Below, piece after piece: positions 43,044-52,630 of a DNA stretch of 64,000 nt; the first letter of the stretch is position 1; every line of letters starts with the position of its first letter. The translations under genes and the position numbers were made by a program. The stretch is from Chondrosia reniformis (Eukaryota; Porifera; Demospongiae; Chondrillida; Chondrillidae). The stretch covers positions 5,098,501 through 5,162,500 of the forward strand of contig OX359189.1 of assembly GCA_947172415.1 (NCBI GenBank). The letters are read 5' to 3'. The notes beneath the pieces are model-generated. The model had not been told where the DNA came from. It did no database searches and saw nothing but the letters and a program-made list of their open reading frames with translations.

Positions 43044-43231
43044 TGTACTATTATTCGACGATAGTCCGCAACAAGAAAGACAGTTCACACGAGTCTCAAT
43101 TAATTATCTCTACAATGACCTTACAATAAAAATACCAAAAACTATTGTTCTCTCAGGAAGTTATGTCATCTCTATATTTAACTATCACTAAATAATAAAC
43201 AGCTAGCTATGCAGTTCTAGATCATGCCACA
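43044..43231 (-). repeat. 5' LTR of gypsy 3
   Basis: 188 bp, same length as the partner at 38985-39172; differences include GCAACAAGAAAG versus GCAAAAAGAATG and ATCTCTA versus ATCCCTA. Confidence 0.9.
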
Positions 43232-43236
43232 GGAGC

Positions 43237-43930
43237 TGGTAAAGTTCTTCTCCCATTTTGGGATCCCCGAGGAGATACTGACGGATGAAGGGGCTAATTT
43301 TATGTCAGGCCTGTTAGAGAATGTGTACCGACTCCTTCACATTAGACGCATCCGTACCACCCCCTACCACCCACGGACGAATGGTCTGGTGGAGCGTTTC
43401 AATGGCACCCTGAAGTCAGTGCTGAAGAATTTCAGTAGTACTAGCCAGAGGGATTGGGATGAATACCTCCCTTACCTCCTATTCGCCTACAGGGAAGTCC
43501 ACAGGAGTCAACCGGTTTCTCTCCCTTCGAGCTGCTATATGGGAAAAAGGTCCTAAGAACCTTGGACGTTCTCAGGGAGGAGTGGACCGGGGAACACCAA
43601 GCTAAACAACCCATCCAACAGCAATTGCTAGAGATCCATAGCCGTATGAGAGCCATGACAGAGTTAGTGCAGGAGAACTTAAAGAAGGCTCAGGAGAAAC
43701 AGCAGGTGTACTATGATAAGGGTACCAAGGCAAGGGTGTTGCAGGTGGGAGAGGAGGTGCTAGTACTGTTACCCAGGGCTGGAAATCCGCTTAAACTTGA
43801 ATGGGCAGGGCCATACAGGTCATCCAGCAAATATCCCCTGTCAACTACAAGATCGGCACCCCAGGCAGAAGGAAGGCTGATAAGGTAGTGCATATTAACC
43901 TGCTGAAGCAGGGGCATCCGCAATCCTGTG
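43237..43930 (+). pseudogene. Gypsy 2 integrase, C-terminal half
   Basis: It resumes the integrase exactly after the GGAGC duplication: FFSHFGIPEEILTDEGANF holds the second catalytic Asp, and HPRTNGLVERFNGTL the Glu. A frameshift near 43530 separates AYREVHRS from DVLREEWTGEHQAKQP, and the C-terminal domain runs to VGEEVLVLLP, EWAGPYR and INLL near 43905. RT follows directly downstream. Confidence 0.8.
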
Positions 43931-43939
43931 AAGCACTTG

Positions 43940-45420
43940 TTGGAGTTGTTCCTTAGGGAGGTGATATAGAGGGCCCAGATGGGGACTTGGAAGGTTTCTA
44001 CCCTGAACCAGCAGTGGAAGGTCAGTCAATAACTGTATCTACCATCATTAAGAGTCAATCTGATCCTCTAGCAGAGCAGGAGCAGTTGCAGCAGCTGGTT
44101 GATGACTTTCCTCAGGTGTTCTGCGATCAGCCTGGTCGGACTCAAGTAGCAGAACATCATATCTATGTAGGTGATGTTGCCCCAATCCATCAGAAGCCAT
44201 ACCGTTTACCTTACTCTCAGAGACGCTAGTGCAGAAGGAATTTCAGAGGATGCTGGATGGTGGCGTAATCAAAACCTCAGTGAGTCCAAGGGCATCACCC
44301 ATTGTACTCGTGCCAAAGAGAGATGGCATTGTCTGCTTTTGCGTGGACTATTGCAGGTTGAATGAGGTAGCAAAATTTGATGCCTACCCCATGCCTAGGA
44401 TCAAGGAGGTATTTGAGAAAATAGGACCTGCCAACATAATTTCAACTTTGGACCTGTCCAAGGGGTACTTGCAGATACTCATGGCGGTGGACTCGAGAGA
44501 GATGACTGCCTTCGCCACTCCCTTTGGATTATTTGAGTTTCTGGTCATGCCCTTTGGACTCCACAGCGCTCTAGCAACCTTCCAATGCATGATAAATGAA
44601 GTCCATAGGGGATGTGAATCATTTGTAGGAGCCTATCTGGACAAATTTGCCTTTTTAGTGGCAGCTGGGAGGAGCACCGGGTCCATCTTAGGACTGTGCT
44701 GCAGCAATTGAGGGATGCCGGTCTGACAGTCAAGCTCACCAAGTGCCAGTTTGCATGCACCCAAGTCGAATACTTGGGCCACATTGTAGGTGGTAGGGAG
44801 GTCCGACCTGATCAGGTGAAGGTAGAGGCAGTACTCACATACCACAAACCACTTACCAAGAAGGATGTCAGGGCCTTCCTCGGTTTAGATGGTTACTACC
44901 GCAAGTTTTACAGAGATGGCAAGTGTCCCTACAGTCCTGACCAAGAAGAACAGGCCAGACAAGGTTCGTTGGACCGCTGACTGTAACAAAGCATTTCAAA
45001 GCCTAAAGAATGCATTGGCAGCAGCTCCTGTTTTGCAAATTGCCAGCCTCAACCGACCATTCATACTCCAGATTGATGCCTCAGATCTAGGGTTAGGTGC
45101 TGTCCTGAGTCAAAGGAATGACAGTGGCAAAGAACATCCTGTAGCATATCTTATCCGACGTCTCTCACCTCATGAAAAGAACTACTCTGTCATCGAGAAG
45201 GAGTGCCTTGCCATTGTGTGGGCCCTGAAGCACTTCCAAATCTTTTTGTTTGGGACCACCTTACAATTTAGATAGATCACCAACCACTTCGCTGGCTGCA
45301 GCAGATGAAGAACATCAACAGCCGTCTTACGCGATGGGCCCTTGCCATTCAGACTTACAGCTGTGAAGTAAAGCATCGCTCCGGAAGTCTTAATGGGAAT
45401 GCCGATTAACTGTCCCATGA
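43940..45420 (+). pseudogene. Gypsy 2 reverse transcriptase and RNase H
   Basis: VDDFPQVFCDQPGRTQ and HQKPYRLPYSQRR open RT. After TAG at 44227 the frame shifts to MLDGGVIKTSVSPRASPIVL, VPKRDGIVCFCVDYCRLN and FEFLVMPFGLHSA. The palm motif reads GAYLDKFAF, so the second Asp of the YxDD box is lost. The thumb is VEYLGHIVGG, then RPFILQIDASDLGLGAVLSQ and NYSVIEKECLAIVWALKH for RNase H. Stops at 45273 and beyond. Location after integrase and directly before the 3' LTR shows the IN-RT-RH order. Confidence 0.8.
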
Positions 45421-45476
45421 GGCAGTAGTTGCCAGTGAGGGAAGGGACCCTCACCGCCAACTTCAGGAGGGAGGGA

Positions 45477-45770
45477 TGTGACAAAGTAGTAGCGAACTTT
45501 ACTAACCTAGAGACCCTTAGTTGCTAGGTAATCTATTATTAGAATCCCAGTATGTTTGTGACCTTTGCTAAACTTCCCATTAGATCATTGTCAATATATC
45601 GTATGTCTCCATTATAAGTGTTTGTTAGAGATTGCTCTCAAGAACGTTCTATGTTAGATCATCGCATATAATTTTGAAGATTTGAGTTTTGTATAAAAAC
45701 AGCTGGTATTTTTTGAGAATAATATTGAAGTTGTTAACATGTGTGCCAGCCTAAAAGCACCTTCGTGACA
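45477..45770 (+). repeat. 3' LTR of gypsy 2
   Basis: TGTGACAAAGTAGTAGCGAAC ... CACCTTCGTGACA, 294 bp, preceded by a purine tract. Its first 16 bp are identical to 37895-37910, the surviving 5' LTR stub. Confidence 0.85.
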
Positions 45771-45799
45771 AATTTATTTAGATTACCTAAGTATATTGT

Positions 45800-46107
45800 G
45801 ACTTACACTGTATATATCTGTCAAAAAATGGTGGATGCTTGGCTAGCTTTCATTTTCTAGCTTTAAATTAGCTTTTTCTCCCTTAGCGTAGAACATTGAA
45901 TGAACAAAATGGACTTAAAAACCACCCTTAGTAATACTATGTAACATAAAGCTTGCACAATGTTTTCTGAGAGATATGGCCTTGAAATTGACGGCAATCA
46001 AGCAATGTCTGGAATCAGTTAACCAGATATCTAAGAACCAGGAAGTAGTTAGAGTTTTGAGGGGACGATAGACACCCCATGTGTTTTTTAGACTCAAAAT
46101 ACTTGTT
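45800..46107 (+). mobile_element. Family A element, copy 4 (5' variant)
   Basis: It matches family A from GTATATATCTGTC and the AAATGGTGGATGC block to a worn 3' stem-loop ending AAAATACTTGTT. The preceding GATTACCTAAGTATATTGTGACTT recurs at 63961-63990 at the window end, suggesting another copy starts there. The inner 3' hairpin is degraded (GGGGACGATAGACACCCC). Confidence 0.7.
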
Positions 46108-46288
46108 ATTAATTCATCTGAACGACATCTAAGAATAGTCCAAGTTTGCATGGCTGCATAATATTATGACTATTGATCATGCAATACCATGTACATCATG
46201 AATGCAAAGATAATATGTCCAGAAAATCTATTGGAAATTAGTATACAGAACAGCATAATAGCAATAACAGTACTAGTATGACATACAA

Positions 46289-47180
46289 TCAGTCAGTGAT
46301 AGAGTCCATAATGTCAGCCTTTACAAATCCTTCTATGATTACATCGCTGGAAAGGTTTGAAACAGCTTCAATTAGCCATCTGGCATGTAGTGGCTTGAGA
46401 ATTGATATGCGAAGATCTGGCTTGCTATTTTCTAGCTCTACTCCATCTCCCAACTGCTTTTTGATAAGATCAGCATACCACCTAATAAAGCAAGCTTTTA
46501 GTTCCTGTTTGAACACCTGATTAACTGTAAGATCTAGCGGCTGCATATGATGTCACTTTTTTTCCAGTGATTGAAGAACGCTATCACACCTATGTGCAGC
46601 GAAAAAGTCAAAATGTACAACAGCGAAGTGATCCTTCTCTAAGCCCAATCTTTTCCTGGTGGACTGCACATAAGGAACAGGAGCAGACTCAATGAAGTGT
46701 AGCATGGTATCTTCTGTGCTCCAATGGCTCTCTGAGTGATGCATCTAGGAGGGAAAGTGATGTTGGGATGGCATTGTTTGTTTTTCCACAGTAGATCAAG
46801 TATGGAGGGAAAAGAAAACCAGACATTGTGCATGACTAAAGAGCAGTCATCTCTCTTATCTTCCTATCCGATAACAATAACTTGCTTCGACCCTTCCTCT
46901 GCTAATGTCCACTCACTAGTAGGCACATATTTAGTACCAGTCTGGTCATAATTTATAATAAGCTCAGGTGGTATGTTGTGCTTAATGCAATCAACAATAC
47001 GCTTCTGAAGGCCCGTTTTATCTCAGGGAAATCCACAGGAACTTGCGAGCAGCCTTTGTTGCCTTTCGCTTAACATATTCATCCTGGTCATTAGAGAGTC
47101 TGCCCATTTCTTTCGTAATTGGATTGTTCCCCCGCAAGTGGAACATGTCAACACTTCCGAAAATCATCAACAAAAGTCGT
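46289..47180 (-). pseudogene. Pogo/Tigger-type (DDE_1) transposase 2
   Basis: Minus strand from about 47180: RGNNPITKEMGRLSND, then IPPELIINYDQTGTKYVP (first catalytic Asp region), SKQVIVIGYEDKRDD, SHWSTEDTMLHFIESAPVPY, FAVVHFDFFAAHRCDSVL (second Asp) and, after a stop at about 46553, MQPLDLTVNQVFKQELKACF ... LHARWLIEAVSNLSSDVII. Order and spacing match DDE_1. Frame breaks near 47010, 46850 and 46553. It is the same superfamily as the copy split by piggyBac but clearly diverged. The repeat at 47215-47480 lies at its 5' side. Confidence 0.75.
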
Positions 47181-47214
47181 CAACTAACACTCTTTCCTAA
47201 TTTATTGTATTTTA

Positions 47215-47480
47215 CTTTAGAAACATTGTATCATTGAACAAATTGCATAAAATTGAAGTGCCATTCGTTTGTAGTATTTTGGCTACACCACGATTGCAGG
47301 CTTAGAGGAGAAGATAAGCAGCCGTAAGTGATAGGTGCGAAATCGGCAAAAATGTTTTACCAGACAGTGGAAAATACGAAAATCGAATAAATGGTGACAC
47401 CAATCTATGAAGGATAATGATATCTATCGATTGTATATATACTCCTTTTAAATTCCCTTCAGTTTTTGAATTATAATCGA
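47215..47480 (-). repeat. Dispersed repeat family E, copy 1
   Basis: Reverse-complemented, this aligns with 56022-56285 through GAAGGGAATTTAAAAGGAGT, TGGTGTCAC, CCTATCACTTACGGCTG and TAAGCCTGCAATC, with many substitutions. It lies upstream of the pogo transposase 2 and may be its 5' end. Confidence 0.6.
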
Positions 47481-47484
47481 AAAA

Positions 47485-48065
47485 GGATTTTCGTACCTTT
47501 ATCTGAACACAGAAAACGATGCACGGAATAACGGAAACACATAATTTGCCGTGGGCTAATAATTGGTTCGGTCGATTTGCGCGCGCAAGTGACTTACGCA
47601 GCGTGCAGGAATACAGAGCAGAGAATGGAAGGCTTGCCTGAGATTAGCGACAACTGCGACAACTATAATTACGAATGAAATAGGTACGGTTTATTGATGT
47701 TCTTTGACTAAATACACGAACAAACTAAGTATACTGTATGTAGAAATCGCCGTTATTGGACTTGCAAGCTTACCTTGTACCCCTAATAGGTAAGTGATAT
47801 TTGTGAGGGCCAAGCGTATGTGCGCATATTATACTTAATGTATTCACACTATTGGTCGGCCACATGTATGAATATGGACTGGAAGGTATGTAACACTCCT
47901 GTTATTAGCTAACTTGCCCTAAAATCATAGCTAAGTTGTGAGATCATAACAAAGGAAAACCTAGTTAAAACCTACAGTTGCGGCAATGAGCTAGCAAGTG
48001 TTCATAGACTTGACTGCAAAGAAAACTGATGTACATGGCTAGTTGTCTCTATCAAATGTCACTCT
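47485..48065. other. Stretch without a recognised feature
   Basis: No supported ORF. Contains GCGCGC near 47581 and CpG-bearing unique sequence, so it may be flank rather than repeat. Confidence 0.3.
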
Positions 48066-48360
48066 CACGGCAGACAGGAGAGCCTTGTGATCGTCATTCA
48101 AACGATCACGAACGTTGCCTTCAATGATTATGTCAGTCTCTATTACGAAGGTTGGGTGCTTGAGATGAACACACTATCAATGTGATAGTAAGTGTTTGAG
48201 TTTTCCTTTTCTCTCTTCTCTCCATCCTTCGTGTAATACTCTCGGGTCTCCTTAAATTTGAGAATAAGGTCAAGTGGCGGTGGTAGAACTTGACGTGATG
48301 GATCATGAGCAATTTTTTGCCTGCACCCATAGCACGTTGTAATCCGGTTGTCAACTGAAA
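48065..48360 (-). pseudogene. Zinc-ribbon-like C-terminal tail of a repetitive gene
   Basis: The minus strand reads RITTCYGCRQKIAHDPSRQV, PPPLDLILKFKETREYYTKD, then HLKHPTFVIE after a stop. The Cys-x2-Cys, the PPPxDLI..., and R.Y blocks match the C-terminal segment of repetitive cnidarian/sponge genes that I recall but cannot name. Upstream domains are absent, so it is a fragment. Confidence 0.4.
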
Positions 48361-49735
48361 ACCTGTTTCTTTCAGCCTGAGCTGTGCAGTGGACTAGTTG
48401 GCCATGAGTTGCAAGTGAACCCGCTTATAATTTATTTGCCAACAAAAGATAAGTGTTTCGAATTGGGTGAATTGGGTCTTACTAGGGAGTCTTTAAAACA
48501 CGGAATACGGAATAGCGGAAATTATTGTTGCACTGTTTTGGTCTGTGTATAGCGTATCACACTCCTGAATAAGACTACATGTACCTATATCTGAATTAAT
48601 TATATCATATAATTGCTGATAAAATGAGTGCAAGAAAATCATCATGATTCACGTTGTGATTTTCACTTCTCAGATCATGTCAGAATCAATATCAGAGGGC
48701 ATAAGTCCTGGGGAGACATGCCCCCAGACCCTCTAGCTCTCGAGCTTTCCAGAATACCTTCTCCCCCCCCCAAAAAGAAAATTGGCATCCTAGAACCCTG
48801 TCTGCGTACCACTTATAGGTGGTTACACCTTCAGGGCTTCATATATATATAAGAGACCAGAAAGGTACATATGTATAGAAACATGAAGATGTCTTAGCTT
48901 ACAGACAACAGTTTATTTGCAAGCTGGGCACTTTACAAAGTAGACACCTTCCACCCATTCTGCCATCTGATGGTCTGATATCCAGCCATTCTGTAGGGAA
49001 AACTGATGCATCTAGGTAATTAGCAGGGGCGTAGGAGCTATAGCGGCTTTGGCACCTATACATAGAATACTTAACCCTATACTGGGTACAGTCACTACTG
49101 ATGACAGTAGAAATTACTTTACAACAGTAAGAGAATATATAGAAGCTTTAACCCTTTTCCGTGCACAATATATTATAATCAAAATGTGTTACTGTGCACA
49201 AACCACTTCATTTATTTGGTTAAAACAACTCTTTTCAAAGTTATTGGGAAGTCTTTTTTCGATCACCTGGTAACTAACATCATGTATAGAATATATGGAC
49301 ACGGCGGCAGAGGTGGAAGTGTCGGCAATGGAGGGAGTGACTATTTCGATCAAAAAACGTCACTGATATATATAGTCGATAATATCGATAGAGCGGCTTA
49401 AATCGGTTTCTGTACGTAACGTAACTCTACGGCCTTACCTACTACAGACTTGATACGGCTTTCGCCAGGACGTTTTGTGTTCAAAGCCGTATGTAAAGGG
49501 CCCCCTTAACCCATCGAAACATCACAATATCTAACTAATGATAAAGACGCATTACCCCTCTAATCATCAAGAGCTTAATTAAATATAATTAGGGCTGATA
49601 AGTCACACCATTTAATTAGTTTTATACACCTGATTCAAATCAACCAAGAGTTAAAAGGGGAAACGCTGATTATCACTTATCAGTTCAGTGTGTCCAGAAG
49701 AAATTGCCATATTTTAACAGAAGTGCTCTCATTAT
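48361..49735. other. Mostly featureless stretch
   Basis: Contains a C-run (48763-48771) and, at 49149, TTAACCCTTTTCCGTGCAC, which resembles the left end of the piggyBac at 8338. ORFs at 48628-48852 and 49049-49401 have no motif. (TA)n at 48841-48851. Confidence 0.3.
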
Positions 49736-49933
49736 AGATAAGATAGGATATGAAAAGGCGAGTTTTTGCACGTAAGCCTGTGCTGGGCTATCATTGCAAA
49801 TAATAAACACCACTGGATATTACGCCAACCAACCAAGTGACAATGGTCTACTTGGCTGGGGGACCGAAGTCCTATTCAGTGGCAACCAGTGATGACCTCC
49901 CAGTCATCCAATGATGGCAAAAGACATCAATGA

Positions 49934-49979
49934 ACCACAGACAGCTGTTTTGCCCTCTTTAGGGCTCATCAGTGTGGTA
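49934..49979 (-). ncRNA. Hammerhead ribozyme motif, mutated copy
   Basis: Reverse complement of the intact ribozyme, with stem I (ACCACA with TGTGGT), CUGAUGAG, the CCC/GGG stem II and GUC all kept. At 49951 the core GAAA reads AAAA (G12 to A). G12 acts as general base in hammerheads, so strong loss of activity is expected. Confidence 0.75.
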
Positions 49980-50226
49980 TATATCGGTAGCTGAAAATGG
50001 ATGTAGACCATTGTCACTTGGTTGGTTGGCGTAATATCCAGTGGTGTTTATTATTTGCAATGATAGCCCAGCACAGGCTTACGTGCAAAAACTCCCCTTT
50101 TCATTTGAGCGCCTAGTCACTCCTTGACTATAGCCTCCATTCTCTGTTATCATGAAACCACAAGTGTTTCACTTGACGTGGATTGATAAGCAGAGGACAG
50201 TCATCCATTTTCAGCTACCGATGTAT

Positions 50227-50271
50227 ACCACACTGATGAGCCCTAAAGAGGGCGAAACAGCTGTCTGTGGT
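50227..50271 (+). ncRNA. Type I hammerhead ribozyme, intact core
   Basis: Stem I: ACCACA 50227-50232 pairs perfectly with UGUGGU 50266-50271. Core CUGAUGA 50233-50239. Stem II G-CCC 50240-50243 with GGG-C 50250-50253, loop UAAAGA. GAA 50254-50256. Helix III is AC 50257-50258 with GU 50263-50264 around a 4-nt AGCU loop. Cleavage site GUC, after C50265. All conserved core bases are present. A two-base-pair helix III is typical of Penelope-like and retrozyme hammerheads, which may act as dimers (ACAGCUGU is self-complementary). Confidence 0.85.
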
Positions 50272-50430
50272 TCATTGATGGGTTTTTTGCCATCATTGGA
50301 TGACTGGGAGGTCATCACTGGTTGCCACTGAATAGGACTTCGGTCCCCCAGCCAAGTAGACCATTGTCACTTTGTTGGTTGGCGTAATATCCAGTGGTGT
50401 TTATTATTTGCAAGATAGGATATGAGAAGC

Positions 50431-51126
50431 TCTTTTCTTAGTATACTCAATACTACCACTTGCTTATTTTTACATGTGTACTTATAACTTTATTGGTGGC
50501 TCTGGAAATATCAAATTCAAATATTATGTCTGAAACAGGTTTTCTAACAGACCATTTACAGTATCAGTCAGTAAAAAGACATCCAGATGAAAGCCGTATT
50601 GTGTTCGTAGCAGGTAAGGGTGTTGAGCTACTTTACATACGGAAACCGATTTAAGTCACTGTATTAATATTATTGACTACATCAGTGACGTTTCGTCCAA
50701 TCGAAATCGTCACTTCCGCCATTTCCACTCTCCCAGTTTTTACACTTGTCCCACAAAAGGGGCCTTTTGTCCATAAGGGGATTGCAGTAACACTTACATG
50801 CAGTTGAAAAAAGGTTAACAGTTCAACTTTATAGCTAAGCATTAGGGCGGAAAACCATAGACGTATTTATCTGGACAAACATTTCACGTGCAGCTTTGGA
50901 ATACAGCTTTATTTCACATACCTGCCAAGGTGGAAATCTACTAGGATAGAGACATGGCTCTGGTAGGAAGGAGATCCAAACTACTAGGAGTGAGACATGT
51001 CATTTCCACCATACATTATGTAGCTATACATTTTGCAATAGCCATTTTACAAGTATGAATGGCTTTGGAGTTAGCAATAATTTAATATGGATAACAATTC
51101 CAATAGGTAAAATAACATAATAATGT
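50431..51126. other. Stretch without a supported gene
   Basis: Short ORFs at 50460-50654 (plus, hydrophobic start) and 50842-50651 (minus) lack support. 50670-50790 includes CCAATCGAAATCGTCACTTCC. No repeat copy seen. Confidence 0.3.
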
Positions 51127-51912
51127 TCAGTGTGGCATTAGGCTTAAACAAATAAAGAAATGTGTCAATTGCATAAAATTACTTCTTAAATGTTCCTTGT
51201 TGTACTGCCAGGTTGCAGATTTTGATTGCTTTAAGGCAGCCCTAGGGAGACTGAAGTCAGAAGTGGTTTTGGAATGTGCAAGTTTGATGGCAACTATATT
51301 TGACCGTGTACACTTAGGGTCAAGACTAGCCCTGAAAGCTGTCTTGTTCTTTCTTATCATTGAGAAGACTTGCTCCTCCTCTGCATTCGAATGAGGCAAG
51401 ATGAGAATCAATTTGGCAATTTTACTTAGTCGTTCAAAACACAGGGCTTGATTGGGATCACAGACTTTTAACAGGTGGTTCCAAATAACATCACTGGGGT
51501 GATGTTTGATCGTCCTTGGCAAGAGCAGCTTCAGACCAAACCTCTTCTGGAATGGCATTGTCTTTCAAATTCAGGGAGGTTCGAGATTTGGCAGCTTTGG
51601 AATTTCTAAGATGGATATCCTTTTCAAGGTGTCACTCTATGTCTGCTACCCCCATGTGAGCGCAACTTAGCTGTCTGTTGCAGATTCTGCATTTGAATTC
51701 ATTTTGCTTGCCTGTGGCAGCTACAATGCACGACCACTTCTGAGTCCAGTTATTCTGGAACCTCGACTTTTAAACTGCAGCTCCTTTCCATTTAGTCATT
51801 TTGGCCTTTTTGAATGGCCCACATTCATCATCATCATTGCTATAAACATCTAAGTCATCAGGATCACTGCCAATGTCTACAGGATTTGAATCTGATTCAG
51901 ATACAGTCATAC
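51127..51912 (-). pseudogene. BED zinc finger/hAT-like transposase, internally deleted
   Basis: ATG at 51912 starts an acidic region (SDSNPVDIGSDPDDLDVYS), then a BED-like finger (FKCRICNRQLSCAHMGVADIE, stop, HLEKDIHL). After NLKDNAIPEEVWSEAAL the sequence passes directly to the C-terminal hAT dimerisation block ICDPNQALCFERLSKIAKLI-type helix, LILPHSNAEEEQVFSMIRKN and SLDPKCTRSNIVAIKLA. The RNase H core of several hundred residues is missing, so this is a deletion derivative. Stops at about 51770 and 51635 and a frame change near 51530. Confidence 0.7.
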
Positions 51913-52029
51913 TGCAGTCGTGCTAGTCGCCATATTTGTGCCATGTGGTCATTCACCGAGTCACGACACTGCATGGATGAATTCGAAGTCACAATTGGAA
52001 GCAGTCAGTAATTTGAACTGAGAATTAGA

Positions 52030-52140
52030 ATGTTGAATAAACTGACTGGACGCCAACAAGAGCAAAAACAGTCACCGCTAGTCTCGTACAGTACCCAGGC
52101 GGCAACGAAAGTGGAATGGGTACGAGACTAATGAACACCG
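52030..52140. repeat. Short inverted repeat GTCTCGTAC/GTACGAGAC
   Basis: AGTCTCGTAC at 52080-52089 and GTACGAGACT at 52120-52129 face each other across about 30 nt. It might be a terminus of the BED/hAT element. Confidence 0.4.
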
Positions 52141-52414
52141 TTCAGTTCTGGACTCTTCCAAGTCAACGTTCAAGTAAATTTGCTAGAAATGCAATTTCTA
52201 GTTGTCTGTGATAGAACAATGATTTTTGTGACGCATGTGGAACATGTCCGTTTTAGTTCCGATTTTTTGAAGCTGCTTTTAGGTGTGAAATATTTGAACA
52301 TTTTACAGGAAGTAGCGTCAATGTCATGTGACTCGCACATGAAGTTTATATTAATATATTAAAATGTCATGATGACGCAGCAGAGTGGAAAAACGTAATC
52401 GATTGATTAGTCAC

Positions 52415-52630
52415 TTGTACGGCGAGGGTCGGCGAAGGACTAGAAATTGAAAACCTCAGTGGAAGAACGAGAAGGTACGGCGAGGGTCGGTGAAGGACTA
52501 CAAATCGAAAATCCTCAGTGGAAGAACGAGAAGGTACGGCGAGGGTCAGCGAAGGACTAGAAATCGAAAATCCTCAGTGGAAGAACGAGAAGGTACGGCG
52601 AGGGTCGGCGAAGGACTAGAAATCGAAAAT
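52415..52630 (+). repeat. 59-bp tandem repeat, about 3.6 units
   Basis: The unit TACGGCGAGGGTCGGCGAAG-GACTAGAAATCGAAAATCCT-CAGTGGAAGAACGAGAAGG (written in parts) repeats head to tail, with few differences between units. The first unit has a 1-nt deletion (AAACC for AAATCC). The array abuts the next satellite. Confidence 0.85.

Larger units (their letters stand above)
38985..43231 (-). mobile_element. Ty3/gypsy retrotransposon 3, inserted in gypsy 2
   Basis: 4247 bp with two 188-bp LTRs (38985-39172 and 43044-43231) differing at about 4 sites, and a perfect 5-bp target duplication GGAGC (38980-38984, 43232-43236). Coding strand is minus: gag, CCHC, PR, RT, RH, IN. After the 5' LTR, TGGTGTCAGAAGTCGG at 43043-43028 is the primer-binding site; GAAGAAAGGGAGA before the 3' LTR is the purine tract. 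Few disruptions and low LTR divergence make it the youngest large insertion here. Confidence 0.9.
37895..45770 (+). mobile_element. Gmr1-like Ty3/gypsy element 2 (integrase before RT), gag-deleted
   Basis: The left end keeps only 16 bp of LTR (TGTGACAAAGTAGTAG, 37895-37910) before protease-region sequence, so most of the 5' LTR and gag are deleted. The domain order is PR end (LPVAVLLGRDVLGY), integrase (38590-38984 and 43237-43880), then RT (43990-44990) and RNase H (45050-45270), purine tract AGGAGGGAGGGA and the full 3' LTR. AATT flanks both ends (37891-37894, 45771-45774). IN upstream of RT is the order described for Gmr1-like elements (Goodwin and Poulter), opposite to normal gypsy. Split by gypsy 3. 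Confidence 0.8.
49757..50412 (+). mobile_element. Hammerhead-bearing Penelope-type (pLTR-like) insertion
   Basis: Flanked by direct repeats AAGATAGGATATGA (49739-49752 and 50413-50426, each followed by a similar RAAG), so target duplication is about 14-18 bp. Inside, 50204-50412 (plus) and 49795-50003 (minus) are inverted copies of one unit, each with a hammerhead motif. Another inverted pair is 49763-49857 with 50005-50098. 50099-50200 is unique. No ORF. Penelope-like elements carry type I hammerheads with a very short helix III in their pLTRs and can have inverted pLTR pieces (family knowledge), so this is most simply a non-autonomous or truncated Penelope-like insertion. Confidence 0.65.

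Noticed and set aside
52415-52630. Regular repeats resembling a CRISPR array
   Set aside because: The 59-bp units are directly adjacent without distinct spacers, and the surroundings are eukaryotic (introns, LTR elements, LINEs). It is a minisatellite.
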